Assembly: GCF_020524355.2 (NCBI RefSeq)
Contig: NZ_CP129019.1
Location: forward strand, 1-64,000
Direction of reading: 5' to 3'
Source: Mesobacillus subterraneus
GTDB lineage: Bacteria; Bacillota; Bacilli; Bacillales; Cytobacillaceae
Length of the DNA: 64,000 nt
Below are positions 7,984 to 16,498 of the stretch, one piece after another. The translations under genes were made by a program, and so were the position numbers. How positions within the stretch are numbered: the first letter of the stretch is position 1; each line of letters starts with the position of its first letter. The notes under the pieces were generated by a model that worked only from the letters and a program-made list of their open reading frames with translations, had not been told where the DNA came from and did no database searches.

Positions 7984-9975
7984 TTACTTCAAATTACTTT
8001 TCTCTTTAAGGTTATCAAGCAAAGTATTCTGGGAAAGGGACTGGAATGATTGTTGTTCGCTAATCAAATCAGTTCCCTTTGCTAAGTCAATCTTTTCAAG
8101 AGCAAACTTTTCCAGAAGTCCTACGTTGACAACAGATAATAAATAAATTTGTCCATCCTTCTGGTACATGTAAAGAACTTCGCCATTCGCTAAGTAATAC
8201 TTGTCTACAAGGAAATCAGAGTAGGTGTGTCGGAAAACATACCCGCCAATTCCTGTATAGAAGCGATTTTGTCCAAGATCAAAGGCAATATCGTTATAAG
8301 GGACTTCTAGTTCGGCAGAGTACTCCAAGTTCCCTTTAAAAACATGGCTATAGTTATTGAAAAGATATTTTCCATCTGGTGAGGCTTTAATGTCTGAGAA
8401 GTCATTAAAGCTTCCTAAATCATAATCGCCATGGTAAGGTGAATCTTTTGATCCGGTAATCATCCCATTGGAGATATAATATTCAGAAATATCTCTTGGA
8501 GAAACATCGGTGTTGATCGCGTAAACTTTTGTTTGGTTAGGGTTCATTTCCAGGAAGCTTTGCTGTCTAATGCTTTTTGATGAAATTTCTTCTCCTGTTA
8601 CTGAAGAATAACTCTTGATTTCTGTCCACTGGGCTGAGCCGCTAGATACATAGATGAAGCCATGTTTATCAACAACCAGATCATAAGGATCTAAAGCGAT
8701 TTCAAATGTCTTTTCGAGCTTGAATTGTTCGGCATTAATAATGGCAATTTCTCCAGACTGTTCACCAAAATTATCGGAATCATGCGGTCCGTGAACAATC
8801 GATACATAAATTTTATTGTTTTCTACATACAATTGTTCTGGTGCAGCATTCAACGGGATTGCCTTTTCTTCACCAGTTGTTAAGTTGTAGGAACGAATGC
8901 TATTATCATCATCGCTTAAAGAATACAATACAGGTCTGTTTGGGTCCATTACTGAAGCAATGATATTATGGTCAAATGTTCTGAGAACTTTTGCATCAGG
9001 ATGGAAAGTTAAATCCATAACTGTTTCAGAAGAAACAGCACCTTCACCTCCAAGGATGAAATACCCCAAATAACGGTTATTCATGAAATATTCCTGAACA
9101 TCTGGCTTAACAGAAGTAGGATGGGAAAGAATGATATTCGCTCCAAGCTTGTGCGACAGCCCGGCACCGGCAACTGCATCAGGGTACTGCTCTGAAGTTT
9201 TGCTAGTGCTTGTTCCGCGAACAATGATTACGTTGTCTGCCAATGTAGGATCAGCAGCTGCAATATTCGTCAGGTAGCGATCGTCACCAGCAATTCTCGT
9301 CACTTTCTTCCCTTGTTTTCTTAGTAGGTCTTCAACCTGAGTACCGACTACACCTGTCCCGCCGTAAATAGTCACCTCTTTAATGTTGCTCGGCAGATTC
9401 ACTGGCAGAGAAGCAGTCTTTGAAAGATAAATCGGAATCTGATTGATAGCTGAATTACTTGAAGCGGATAAAGCATCGGCAACTGCATAGCCGTTAACGA
9501 CAATCGCTTTTGTCCCCAAAGAAGTTCCCGCTTCTTTATTAATTAAAGCAGCAGTATCAAAACGTGTGCTGCCTCCAAGTCTAATAACATTAAAACCATA
9601 AGAATCCAGTTCTTCCTCAATAACTGGACTGATTGCTCCCTTGCCGCCAAGAATGTAAATAGTTGTGGCTCCTAAACGATCGATTTCATCAAGTACAACA
9701 TCGGAAATGAAGTTAGGGGATGTCAACAAAATTGGAGCATCAGCAACACCTGAAAGAGAAGCTGACGACAAAGCATCAGCCGGATTATCAGCGCGTGCCA
9801 GGATAACATTGTCTGCTGTTTCCCAACCAGCCATTGAAATCTCGACAGAAGTTTCAATTCTACCAGCACCGGAAATCCTTTCATAATAAGGAGATGCGTA
9901 AGAATGTGATGCGAAAAGAACTAAGCTGACCATAGAAAGCAGTAATGCAGTTACAAAATAACGAGCTTTAAACAA
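7984..9975 (-). CDS. Secreted CWB2 / beta-propeller-like protein B
   Basis: 663 aa, TTG start preceded by AGGAGG. Signal peptide about 1-27 (cut near SYA-SP). Three CWB2 repeats (RISGAGRIETS, RLGGSTRFDTA, RIAGDDRYLTN) are followed by a propeller-like half (about 335-655). Identity to the neighbouring copy is very high across the CWB2 part and lower in the propeller half, for example around residues 500-530, so the outer domain may be diverging to bind a different ligand. It has its own leader element and terminator. CWB2 repeats are known to hold proteins to the wall by anionic polymers, which makes the adjacent polysaccharide operon relevant. Confidence 0.85.
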   Translation of the reverse strand: MFKARYFVTALLLSMVSLVLFASHSYASPYYERISGAGRIETSVEISMAGWETADNVILARADNPADALSSASLSGVADAPILLTSPNFISDVVLDEIDRLGATTIYILGGKGAISPVIEEELDSYGFNVIRLGGSTRFDTAALINKEAGTSLGTKAIVVNGYAVADALSASSNSAINQIPIYLSKTASLPVNLPSNIKEVTIYGGTGVVGTQVEDLLRKQGKKVTRIAGDDRYLTNIAAADPTLADNVIIVRGTSTSKTSEQYPDAVAGAGLSHKLGANIILSHPTSVKPDVQEYFMNNRYLGYFILGGEGAVSSETVMDLTFHPDAKVLRTFDHNIIASVMDPNRPVLYSLSDDDNSIRSYNLTTGEEKAIPLNAAPEQLYVENNKIYVSIVHGPHDSDNFGEQSGEIAIINAEQFKLEKTFEIALDPYDLVVDKHGFIYVSSGSAQWTEIKSYSSVTGEEISSKSIRQQSFLEMNPNQTKVYAINTDVSPRDISEYYISNGMITGSKDSPYHGDYDLGSFNDFSDIKASPDGKYLFNNYSHVFKGNLEYSAELEVPYNDIAFDLGQNRFYTGIGGYVFRHTYSDFLVDKYYLANGEVLYMYQKDGQIYLLSVVNVGLLEKFALEKIDLAKGTDLISEQQSFQSLSQNTLLDNLKEKSNLK

Positions 9976-10004
9976 CTGAATTTCCTCCTAATAGTAAAGT
10001 TATA

Positions 10005-10041
10005 TTAAATATACAATCTTTTTATCAGTTAATATATGTAA
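10005..10041 (-). promoter_or_regulatory. Duplicated leader element, copy B
   Basis: Near-identical partner of the block at 7824-7861, at the same distance (about 30 nt) upstream of the TTG start of the CWB2-propeller B gene. A TTTACA hexamer on the minus strand could be a -35 element, but no -10 at standard spacing is convincing. Confidence 0.5.
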
Positions 10042-10294
10042 ACATTTTTTTATTAAAAGATAGGATATTAGAATCAGTAAGGAAGTGTTAATATTGTTTT
10101 TATCAAGATGCATTAAAAATAGGGATTATAGACTTAGACTTAAAGAGCCAGATTATAAGATTGCGTTAGAAGAAAATTGGTAACTTCCTTGTACGGAAGG
10201 TGTGAGTAGGACGAAGTTTTAGTCGCATCCTCTAAAAATCTATGAGATGAAAATTAATTTAACTAAAATGTAATAAAGTGTTACTGGAAATGCA

Positions 10295-10323
10295 TTTACA
10301 AATGGCTTGGAGTTTAATAGAAT
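10295..10323 (+). promoter_or_regulatory. SigA-type promoter of the 50-aa gene
   Basis: TTTACA, then a 17-nt spacer, then TAGAAT: one mismatch from consensus in each hexamer with ideal spacing. It lies 37 nt upstream of the TTG start at 10360. Confidence 0.55.
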
Positions 10324-10359
10324 AATGTCATAATTTAGCGAACGTGGAGGATATATTCA

Positions 10360-10512
10360 TTGAAAGACGTGAAAGTGGATGAGGCTAATAATATTAATTT
10401 TGTCTTAGTGTTAAAGAATGCATATGAAAAGGGTTTGAATGACAAAGAAATGACTGTTGAAAAGATTCTGGAAGAGTTAAAGATAGACCTAAAGAATATT
10501 ATCACTTTATAA
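10360..10512 (+). CDS. Small hypothetical protein, 50 aa
   Basis: TTG start with GTGGAGG 10 nt upstream, a good SigA-type promoter in front and a GC-rich hairpin behind. The product is charged, helical and amphipathic (NAYEKGLNDKE, VEKILEELKIDLKN), has no transmembrane segment and might form a small helical bundle or interaction peptide. No family recognised. The complete set of expression signals makes it more convincing than most ORFs of this size. Confidence 0.55.
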   Translation: MKDVKVDEANNINFVLVLKNAYEKGLNDKEMTVEKILEELKIDLKNIITL

Positions 10513-10530
10513 AAACGAGGAGGCGGAGGC

Positions 10531-10560
10531 GGAGGCGGACTAATCTGCCTCCTTTTTCTT
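10531..10560. terminator. Terminator hairpin with GGAGGC repeats
   Basis: GGAGGC (10531-10536) pairs with GCCTCC (10547-10552), followed by TTTTTCTT. Three GGAGGC hexamers stand in tandem at 10519-10536, so alternative left arms could pair. It serves the plus-strand 50-aa gene and sits at the convergent end of the minus-strand 62-aa gene. Confidence 0.7.
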
Positions 10561-10747
10561 ATGAGAAACTGGTTTGGAATGTTTGAAGCTGGTGATGGTG
10601 CTTCGTCGCCATTTTTTCGTGGTATTCCAATCTCTCCGCAAGTTTATTGCGTAGGTTGGAACAAATGCACTCTTTAATGAGTGCTTTATTATAGCCATGC
10701 AGATAAGAATGCCAATGGTACTTTAAACGCCAAATAAGCTTTTTCAT
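10559..10747 (-). CDS. Small basic hypothetical protein, 62 aa
   Basis: ATG preceded by AGGAGGT with 8 nt spacing. The product is rich in Lys, His and Trp (MKKLIWRLKYHWHSYLHGYNKAL), with a second helix (NLRNKLAERLEYHEKMA). Similar short, basic, Tyr/His-rich proteins occur in Bacillus genomes, but I know no function. It is convergent with the 50-aa gene. Confidence 0.6.
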   Translation of the reverse strand: MKKLIWRLKYHWHSYLHGYNKALIKECICSNLRNKLAERLEYHEKMATKHHHQLQTFQTSFS

Positions 10748-10855
10748 GACAGCTTACCTCCTGGAAGTATTGGTATTATTATATTCCCTAAACCCATACG
10801 AAATTAACCCATCGTTTGTTTGGGGGTTAAACTATAATTGTAATTTATACGTAAT

Positions 10856-10882
10856 AAAAAATGCCCTCCCGGATGGAAGAGC
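10856..10882 (-). terminator. Intrinsic terminator after SGNH hydrolase gene
   Basis: On the minus strand GCTCTTCC pairs with GGGAGGGC (8 bp including two G-U pairs) around a 4-nt loop and is followed by ATTTTTTA. It is 17 nt past the stop codon at 10899. Confidence 0.75.
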
Positions 10883-10898
10883 ACTGATTAAATAGAGT

Positions 10899-11700
10899 TT
10901 AATTTTTGGCAACCAAATAATCCAGTATATACTGAGCCCAGACTTCATGACCTTTATCATTTGGCGAACCATTGATCAAGTAGTCATTCATATCTGGTGA
11001 ATCGAGTGCAGGCCATGCTGTCCAGTGATTCAGGTAAGGAATGTCATTTTCCTCTGAATATTCCTTTAATGCATCAACCTGAAGTGGGTAATATCTAGCA
11101 TTATATAAAGGGTTAGGAGGATTTAAAATGACAACTGTATTGGCATCTGCTTCTTCTATATGATCTAAGACAGTCTGGATATTGATGAGTGAATTTTCTG
11201 TGCCGACTCCATTCGTATTATCATTTAATGTAAATGGTTCAAAAAGAATCAGGTCAGCTTTTGCAGCTGCTAGTTCTTCCTGATTGTTTTCCTCAACAAA
11301 CTGTAAAGATGTTATTTCAAATTCTATTATATCGACAACCACATTTTCTTCCCCGAACGCCTGAATCAAGCCTTCTTTAGTCCGGTGCGCCCAGCCGACA
11401 GGATCGTCTCCCAATGCGGATGAACCGGCAATTAACACCTTATAAGCGCGCCCTTCTTGCTGTGCCTGTTTGAAAGTCTCTGCAGCTTCAGGCCAATTCT
11501 TTGTAAGTGAAAGCAAATCTTTTTCCTCTTCTGTTACCAGGTCGTTTTGTTCTGATATTTTTTTAGCAGGCTTCTCCGCAGTCGTCGTTACACTGGCACC
11601 GTTAACCTTGACTGCTGTTTTATCGTTCCAGTGGAAGTTCCCCCCATAGCAAAACAACTCCACAGAGTATTGCAAAAATAGTAGTTAAAAATGATTTCAT
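10899..11700 (-). CDS. SGNH/GDSL-type hydrolase, frameshifted near start
   Basis: The open frame from 11675 encodes 258 aa with an SGNH pattern: block I-like VLIAGSSALGDD, a central ILFEPFTLNDN, VVILNPPNP, and a C-terminal block NGSPNDKGHEVWAQY holding the Asp-x-x-His pair. Such enzymes remove acetyl groups from polysaccharides. That frame begins without a ribosome site. A proper start (GGAGG, then ATG at 11700) opens a membrane anchor, MKSFLTTIFAILCGVVLLWG, which runs out of frame at a six-C run (11640-11645 on plus). Removing one base fuses the anchor in frame with NFHWNDKTAVK. It is divergent from the polysaccharide operon, so a role in modifying that polymer is likely. Confidence 0.7.
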
Positions 11701-11924
11701 AGTAACCTCCAAACATATTTATTTAACCTCATTTCTAAATGATAAAATTTGAAAATAAATCCAATAATAAAAAACATCTTCACGCTACTGTCATATCCTG
11801 TTAAATTAAGTAGTAGGCACAGAAAAATTACAATATCATTAAAATTATGACAAGAAAGTCAAAAAAAAACAACAATTTATGATATAATACTTCATGTTTT
11901 GATTATGAATTAATGGAGGAGCAA

Positions 11925-12665
11925 ATGGAAGAGACAATCAGCTTAAAGGAATTAATGCAGACGTTAAGGAAAAGGTTGAATTTGATTTTAGTAGTTACAT
12001 TGATTGCAGTACTGATCAGCGGGATCATCAGTTTCTTTTTCCTTACACCTATATATCAGGCTTCTACACAGCTATTAGTAAACCAGACAAAAAGTGACCA
12101 GGCTGCGTATAGTGTCGGCGAGGTACAGACGAATCTGCAGTTAATCAATACGTATAACGTCATTATTAAAAGTCCAGCTATATTGGAATTGGTAAGCAAA
12201 GAGTTGGATTTAAATATGACTTCGGGTGAACTAGTAGGGAAAATCAACGTTCAAAGTGAGCAAAATTCCCAAGTTGTCAATATTACCGTTCAAGATCCAG
12301 ATGCTAAAAAGGCTGCGGATATTGCGAATAAAACGGCGGAAGTATTCCAAAGAGAAATCGTCGATCTTATGAAAGTAGATAATGTTAGTATTCTTGCAAA
12401 AGCAGCAATTGTTGAAAATCAATCCCCAATCAAGCCAAAACCGCTTCTTAATATTGCAATCGCATTAGTAGTAGGTTTGATGGCGGGCGTTGGTTTAGCC
12501 TTCTTAATGGAATACCTTGATAATACGATAAAGACCGAACAAGATGTGGAAAAAGTTCTTGGAATGCCGGTCCTTGGAGTTATCGCAACGATTAGTGACA
12601 CAAAGGAAAGAGTCAGCCGCCAGGAAAGCAAGAGCAGGATAAGAGGTGAGTCGCATGGCGCTTAA
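11925..12665 (+). CDS. Wzz/YveK-type polysaccharide co-polymerase, kinase activator
   Basis: 246 aa from the ATG at 11925. GGAGGAG precedes it closely; the earlier in-frame ATG at 11913 has no ribosome site. First gene of the polysaccharide operon. A transmembrane helix at about 21-42 and another at about 170-192 enclose an outer Wzz domain (TPIYQASTQLLVNQ). The proline-rich segment NQSPIKPKPLLN before helix two is typical of chain-length determinants. The cytoplasmic tail activates the separate tyrosine kinase encoded next, as in CpsC/CpsD and YwqC/YwqD pairs. The gene overlaps the kinase gene by 11 nt. Confidence 0.9.
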   Translation: MEETISLKELMQTLRKRLNLILVVTLIAVLISGIISFFFLTPIYQASTQLLVNQTKSDQAAYSVGEVQTNLQLINTYNVIIKSPAILELVSKELDLNMTSGELVGKINVQSEQNSQVVNITVQDPDAKKAADIANKTAEVFQREIVDLMKVDNVSILAKAAIVENQSPIKPKPLLNIAIALVVGLMAGVGLAFLMEYLDNTIKTEQDVEKVLGMPVLGVIATISDTKERVSRQESKSRIRGESHGA

Positions 12666-13362
12666 TAAAAAAACGACAAAGAAAAAGCTAATGGACAATA
12701 AAAGAAAGCTGATTACTAAGCTGGATCCGAAATCACCTATTTCTGAACAGTATAGGACAATCAGGACAAATATCCACTTTTCTTCAATTGATGATAAAAT
12801 CACTACGCTTATGGTAACGTCAACAGGTCCAGGGGAAGGGAAGTCGACAACAGCTGCAAACCTTGCCGTAACTTTTGCGCAACAGGGGAAACAAGTGCTG
12901 ATTGTTGATGCCGATATGAGGAAGCCAACTGTTCATTACACATTTAATCAAACAAATTCTGTGGGATTGACCAGTGTTTTGACAAATCAGACCCCTTTGC
13001 TGGATGCCGTGAAACTTACGGATGTTGCAAATCTTATGGTGCTTTCAAGCGGTCCAATTCCTCCAAACCCATCTGAGCTGTTGTCATCACGTGCGATGAA
13101 GCAGTTCCTTGAAGACGCATCAAAAAATTTCTCTATGATCCTGTTCGATACTCCTCCAGTCCTTGCTGTTACTGATGCTCAAGTTCTTGCGAACCAATGT
13201 GATGGTACGATACTAGTTGTAAGTTCTGGAAAAACAGAACAAGACCAGGCGATTAAGGCAAAAGAACTATTAACTGCGGCTAAGGGCAAACTGCTTGGTG
13301 TAGTACTCAACAATAAGAAAATGGACGGAAACGAACAATATTACTACTACGGGACGAATTGA
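12655..13362 (+). CDS. Bacterial tyrosine kinase (BY-kinase), CpsD/YwqD type
   Basis: 235 aa, ATG at 12655 after AAGAGGTGAG. Walker A TGPGEGKS (57-64), Walker A' VLIVDADMRKP (about 81-91) and Walker B ILFDTPP (about 161-167) are all intact. The C-terminal autophosphorylation cluster is four tyrosines (NEQYYYYGTN, 229-232). In Firmicutes the kinase is a soluble partner of the Wzz-like activator and controls polymer assembly through cycles of phosphorylation. The phosphatase that reverses it follows. Confidence 0.93.
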   Translation: MALNKKTTKKKLMDNKRKLITKLDPKSPISEQYRTIRTNIHFSSIDDKITTLMVTSTGPGEGKSTTAANLAVTFAQQGKQVLIVDADMRKPTVHYTFNQTNSVGLTSVLTNQTPLLDAVKLTDVANLMVLSSGPIPPNPSELLSSRAMKQFLEDASKNFSMILFDTPPVLAVTDAQVLANQCDGTILVVSSGKTEQDQAIKAKELLTAAKGKLLGVVLNNKKMDGNEQYYYYGTN

Positions 13363-13460
13363 CACGATTCGACAAAAACATCCCCTTGTAGGTATGATGA
13401 TAGAATGCTAACATTATAAAAGTCATAGAAAATTTACAATTTTAAGGAGGGAGATTAGCG

Positions 13461-14225
13461 ATGATTGACATACATTGTCACATTTTGCCGGGGATTGACG
13501 ATGGTTCCCAGAGCATGGAAGATACTATAAAAATGGCGCGTTCAGCTGTCGATGAAGGCATTCACACAATCATCGCCACTCCTCACCATAAAAATAGCAA
13601 GTATGATAACCCAAAAGAGTTGATTATTCCTAAAGTTGATAAAGTGAATCAGGTATTGGCAAGTGAAGGGATTAACCTGAAGATTCTTCCTGGGCAGGAA
13701 GTAAGGCTGTACGGTGAATTGGTAGAGGGGATAGAAAGTAACGAGATATTAAACTTAAACCATACTCAATATTTATTTATCGAGTTTCCTTCGAACCATG
13801 TACCAAGATACGCAGAAACGCTGCTGTTCGACCTGCAGTTGAAAGAAATCACACCGATTATTGTCCATCCTGAAAGAAACCAGGAAATCATTGAACGACC
13901 TGAGGTTTTATACAACCTTGTTAAAAAAGGTGCCCTGACACAAGTGACAGCTTCAAGCGTTAGCGGGCATTTTGGCAAGAAGATACGTAATTTCTCATTT
14001 CAATTAATAGAAGCCAATCTGACTCACTTTATTGCTTCAGATGCTCATAATGTAGGAAGCAGAGGCTTCAAGATGGCAGAAGCAATGGATATCATTCAAT
14101 CTAAATACGGGATCGACCTAGTCTACTTCTTTCAAGAAAACGCTGAATTATTGGTTCAAGGTAATCATGTCTATCAGGACACTCCAGAACCAATTAAAAA
14201 GAAAAAGTTCCTCGGAATCTTTTAA
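13461..14225 (+). CDS. PHP-type manganese tyrosine phosphatase, CpsB/YwqE
   Basis: 254 aa, ATG after AAGGAGGGA. PHP-family metal ligands are visible: DIHCHILPGIDDG at the N-terminus, ATPHH at about 44, PGQEVRL, VHPERNQ and ASDAHNV. This is the family that dephosphorylates the tyrosine cluster of BY-kinases. Third gene of the operon, 98 nt after the kinase. All known catalytic positions look intact. Confidence 0.93.
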   Translation: MIDIHCHILPGIDDGSQSMEDTIKMARSAVDEGIHTIIATPHHKNSKYDNPKELIIPKVDKVNQVLASEGINLKILPGQEVRLYGELVEGIESNEILNLNHTQYLFIEFPSNHVPRYAETLLFDLQLKEITPIIVHPERNQEIIERPEVLYNLVKKGALTQVTASSVSGHFGKKIRNFSFQLIEANLTHFIASDAHNVGSRGFKMAEAMDIIQSKYGIDLVYFFQENAELLVQGNHVYQDTPEPIKKKKFLGIF

Positions 14226-14247
14226 CTTACATCCAGAATTAACATAT

Positions 14248-14395
14248 TCTTTGTCAGAAGAACTGACCGGCGATGCCTCCTACCCGTTATCCATGGAGGC
14301 ACTCGGCTATGCTGTGGGATACGGGATACAAACCTATACTCCTTAGACACTTCGGTTGTCAATGGTGTGGCGTGAGGGTGGGTTAGATGCCTAAT
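14248..14395 (+). ncRNA. Probable EAR (eps-associated RNA) leader element
   Basis: A structured, GC-richer block between the phosphatase gene and the EpsC-type gene. GCCTCC (about 14276-14281) pairs with GGAGGC; its loop TACCCGTTATCC is complementary to the downstream GGATACGGG (about 14319-14327), giving a pseudoknot. Further paired segments and a T-tract follow. The EAR element of Bacillales lies between epsB and epsC, contains a pseudoknot and promotes processive antitermination through the long eps operon. Position and visible pseudoknot match; I could not align it to the published consensus, so the name is an inference. Confidence 0.7.
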
Positions 14396-14479
14396 TTTTT
14401 CTTAATAAAGAATGTTCAATGTTAACTGACTCTAATAATCAGGAACATTAGAATAAAAAAAGTTATAAATTCTTAATAG

Positions 14480-14536
14480 ATATCTAATGAAAGTACATGT
14501 CAAAAGAACATGGGTTTCCATTAGATATTTATTTTT
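14480..14536 (+). terminator. Terminator hairpin between EAR RNA and the dehydratase gene
   Basis: ATATCTAATG (14480-14489) pairs with CATTAGATAT (14519-14528), with an inner CATGT / ACATG stem and a following T-rich TTATTTTT. It would stop transcription before the sugar genes unless polymerase has been modified, which fits an antitermination RNA placed upstream. Confidence 0.7.
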
Positions 14537-14588
14537 GCCAGTCAGCCTTTAACAAAGGAAAGTGTTAATTATGAAAAGGGGGAATACG

Positions 14589-16409
14589 ATGAGCTATCAT
14601 AAACGATTGCTAGCTTTAGCCGGTCTTGACTCGTTGATTGTGTTATCAGCAATTTACCTAAGTTACATACCACTTCATCCATCACTTGAAACCTTCAGCT
14701 ACGAGAATCTTTTTTTAAGTGGGATTGTCCTGGTCAGCAGCTATCATTTATTCGCTTCACTCATGCAGCTATATAATAAAGCATGGGAGTATGCCAGTAT
14801 CGGTGAACTGGTGAGCATTTTTCGGGCCGTGACTCTTGCGGTCCTGACAGTGGCTTTGTTTCAATTCGCAGTTGGACTGCCAACATATGGACGGGCACTA
14901 TTTAGTGTGTGGTCACTTCTGTTGTTGATGATTGGCGGCTCACGCTTTGTATGGAGGATATATAGAGACAGATATATCAAGCCTGACCATGATACGAAAC
15001 GAGTATTAATAGTCGGTGCTGGACAAGCTGGATCATTGCTGGCAAGGCAATTAAAGAACAACCCGGAGCTGGGGATGGTAACAATAGCTTTTATCGATGA
15101 TGACCTGCGGAAATACAAGCTGCATATTTTGGGCGTTCCAGTAGCAGGAACATCCCAGGACATTGTAGTCACTGTAGAAAAATATAAAATTGATAAAATC
15201 GTCATTGCTATTCCATCTTTAAAAAGAGAGGAACTTAATCGTATCTTTGAAGAATGTGCGAAAACAAATATTAAGACACAGATCATGCCGAAGATCGAAG
15301 ACGTCATGCTTGGAAAGGTATCCGTCAGCCAGTTCCGCGATGTGGAAGTAGAGGACCTACTTGGGCGTGAACCTATCAAGTTAGATATTGAAGGGATCTC
15401 GGAATATGTTACTGGTAAAACAGTTTTAGTGACGGGAGCTGGTGGATCGATAGGTTCAGAAATCTGTCGCCAAATCTGCCGCTTTAACCCTAAAAAGCTA
15501 GTGCTTGTAGGACATGGAGAGAACAGTATCTATACCATTGATATGGAACTGAGAAATCAATATGGAAAAGTGATCGAGATTATTCCCGTGATTGGAGATG
15601 TCCAGGACCGCGACCGAATGTTCGAGGTAATGGAAGAACATCAACCGAATGTGGTCTATCATGCTGCTGCTCATAAGCATGTGCCATTGATGGAGTACAA
15701 CCCTAGAGAAGCAGTAAAGAATAATGTATTTGGAACGAAAAACGTCGCTGAAGCAGCAGACACCTTTAATGTTGAAACGTTTGTACTAGTATCGACAGAC
15801 AAAGCGGTCAATCCAACGAACGTAATGGGGTCAACGAAGCGAATAGCTGAGATGATTATTCAGCAATTAGATCAGCATAGCAAGACGAAATTTGTAGCCG
15901 TACGGTTCGGGAATGTACTTGGCAGCCGTGGAAGTGTCATCCCATTATTTAAAAAGCAAATCCAGGCTGGTGGTCCGGTTACGGTTACGCATCCTGATAT
16001 GACAAGATACTTTATGACAATCCCTGAAGCATCACGACTCGTCATCCAGGCAGGGTCACTTGCCCGCGGCGGGGAGATATTTGTTCTTGATATGGGCGAG
16101 CCTGTGAGAATCACAGACCTGACCAAAAATCTGATTAGATTGTCAGGGTATACAATAGAAGAAATAGGAATCAAGTACTCAGGATTGAGACCTGGGGAGA
16201 AGATGTTTGAAGAGTTGTTGAATGAAAAAGAGATTCATCCAGAGCCTATTTTCCCAAAAATTTTTATAGGAAAGGCCGTTTTGGATCAGGGAGAAGAAGT
16301 CACATATTTACTGGAACGGTTTGAGAACTTTACTTCACCAGAGTTAAAAGAGTATGTCATTAATTTGGCTAATCGTAAAAAGAATATGAGATTATTATTA
16401 GCAAAGTAA
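14589..16409 (+). CDS. EpsC/CapD-type UDP-GlcNAc 4,6-dehydratase, membrane-bound
   Basis: 606 aa from the ATG at 14589, chosen because AAGGGGG lies 6 nt upstream. Four transmembrane helices (about 5-115) precede a CoA-binding-like Rossmann domain (VLIVGAGQAGS, about 140). The catalytic extended-SDR domain follows (VLVTGAGGSIGSE, about 277, and VSTDKAVNPTNVMGSTKR with a Met replacing the usual Tyr, as in the FlaA1/CapD group). It makes UDP-4-keto-6-deoxy-hexosamine from UDP-GlcNAc, the substrate of the aminotransferase encoded next. First gene after the antitermination element, as epsC is in Bacillus. Confidence 0.92.
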   Translation: MSYHKRLLALAGLDSLIVLSAIYLSYIPLHPSLETFSYENLFLSGIVLVSSYHLFASLMQLYNKAWEYASIGELVSIFRAVTLAVLTVALFQFAVGLPTYGRALFSVWSLLLLMIGGSRFVWRIYRDRYIKPDHDTKRVLIVGAGQAGSLLARQLKNNPELGMVTIAFIDDDLRKYKLHILGVPVAGTSQDIVVTVEKYKIDKIVIAIPSLKREELNRIFEECAKTNIKTQIMPKIEDVMLGKVSVSQFRDVEVEDLLGREPIKLDIEGISEYVTGKTVLVTGAGGSIGSEICRQICRFNPKKLVLVGHGENSIYTIDMELRNQYGKVIEIIPVIGDVQDRDRMFEVMEEHQPNVVYHAAAHKHVPLMEYNPREAVKNNVFGTKNVAEAADTFNVETFVLVSTDKAVNPTNVMGSTKRIAEMIIQQLDQHSKTKFVAVRFGNVLGSRGSVIPLFKKQIQAGGPVTVTHPDMTRYFMTIPEASRLVIQAGSLARGGEIFVLDMGEPVRITDLTKNLIRLSGYTIEEIGIKYSGLRPGEKMFEELLNEKEIHPEPIFPKIFIGKAVLDQGEEVTYLLERFENFTSPELKEYVINLANRKKNMRLLLAK

Positions 16410-16498
16410 TAGTTTTTATTGTAACTTCTTGTATTTTTTTATTTATATTTTCAAAGGAAGGTTTTATAAATTACTAATGTAAAGGTGAGGAAGATTTA

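Noticed and set aside
10094-10183. 29-codon frame (MFLSRCIKNRDYRLRLKEPD) with AAGGAAG upstream of a TTG
   Set aside because: Too short and without promoter, terminator or recognisable features; possible but not supportable.
11884-11889. TATAAT hexamer upstream of the polysaccharide operon
   Set aside because: No acceptable -35 at 16-18 nt (the position is an A-run). The operon promoter is probably here or nearby, but I cannot define it.
14861-15379. 172-codon minus-strand frame
   Set aside because: Lies inside the EpsC-type gene, which has complete motifs on the plus strand; no start signals.
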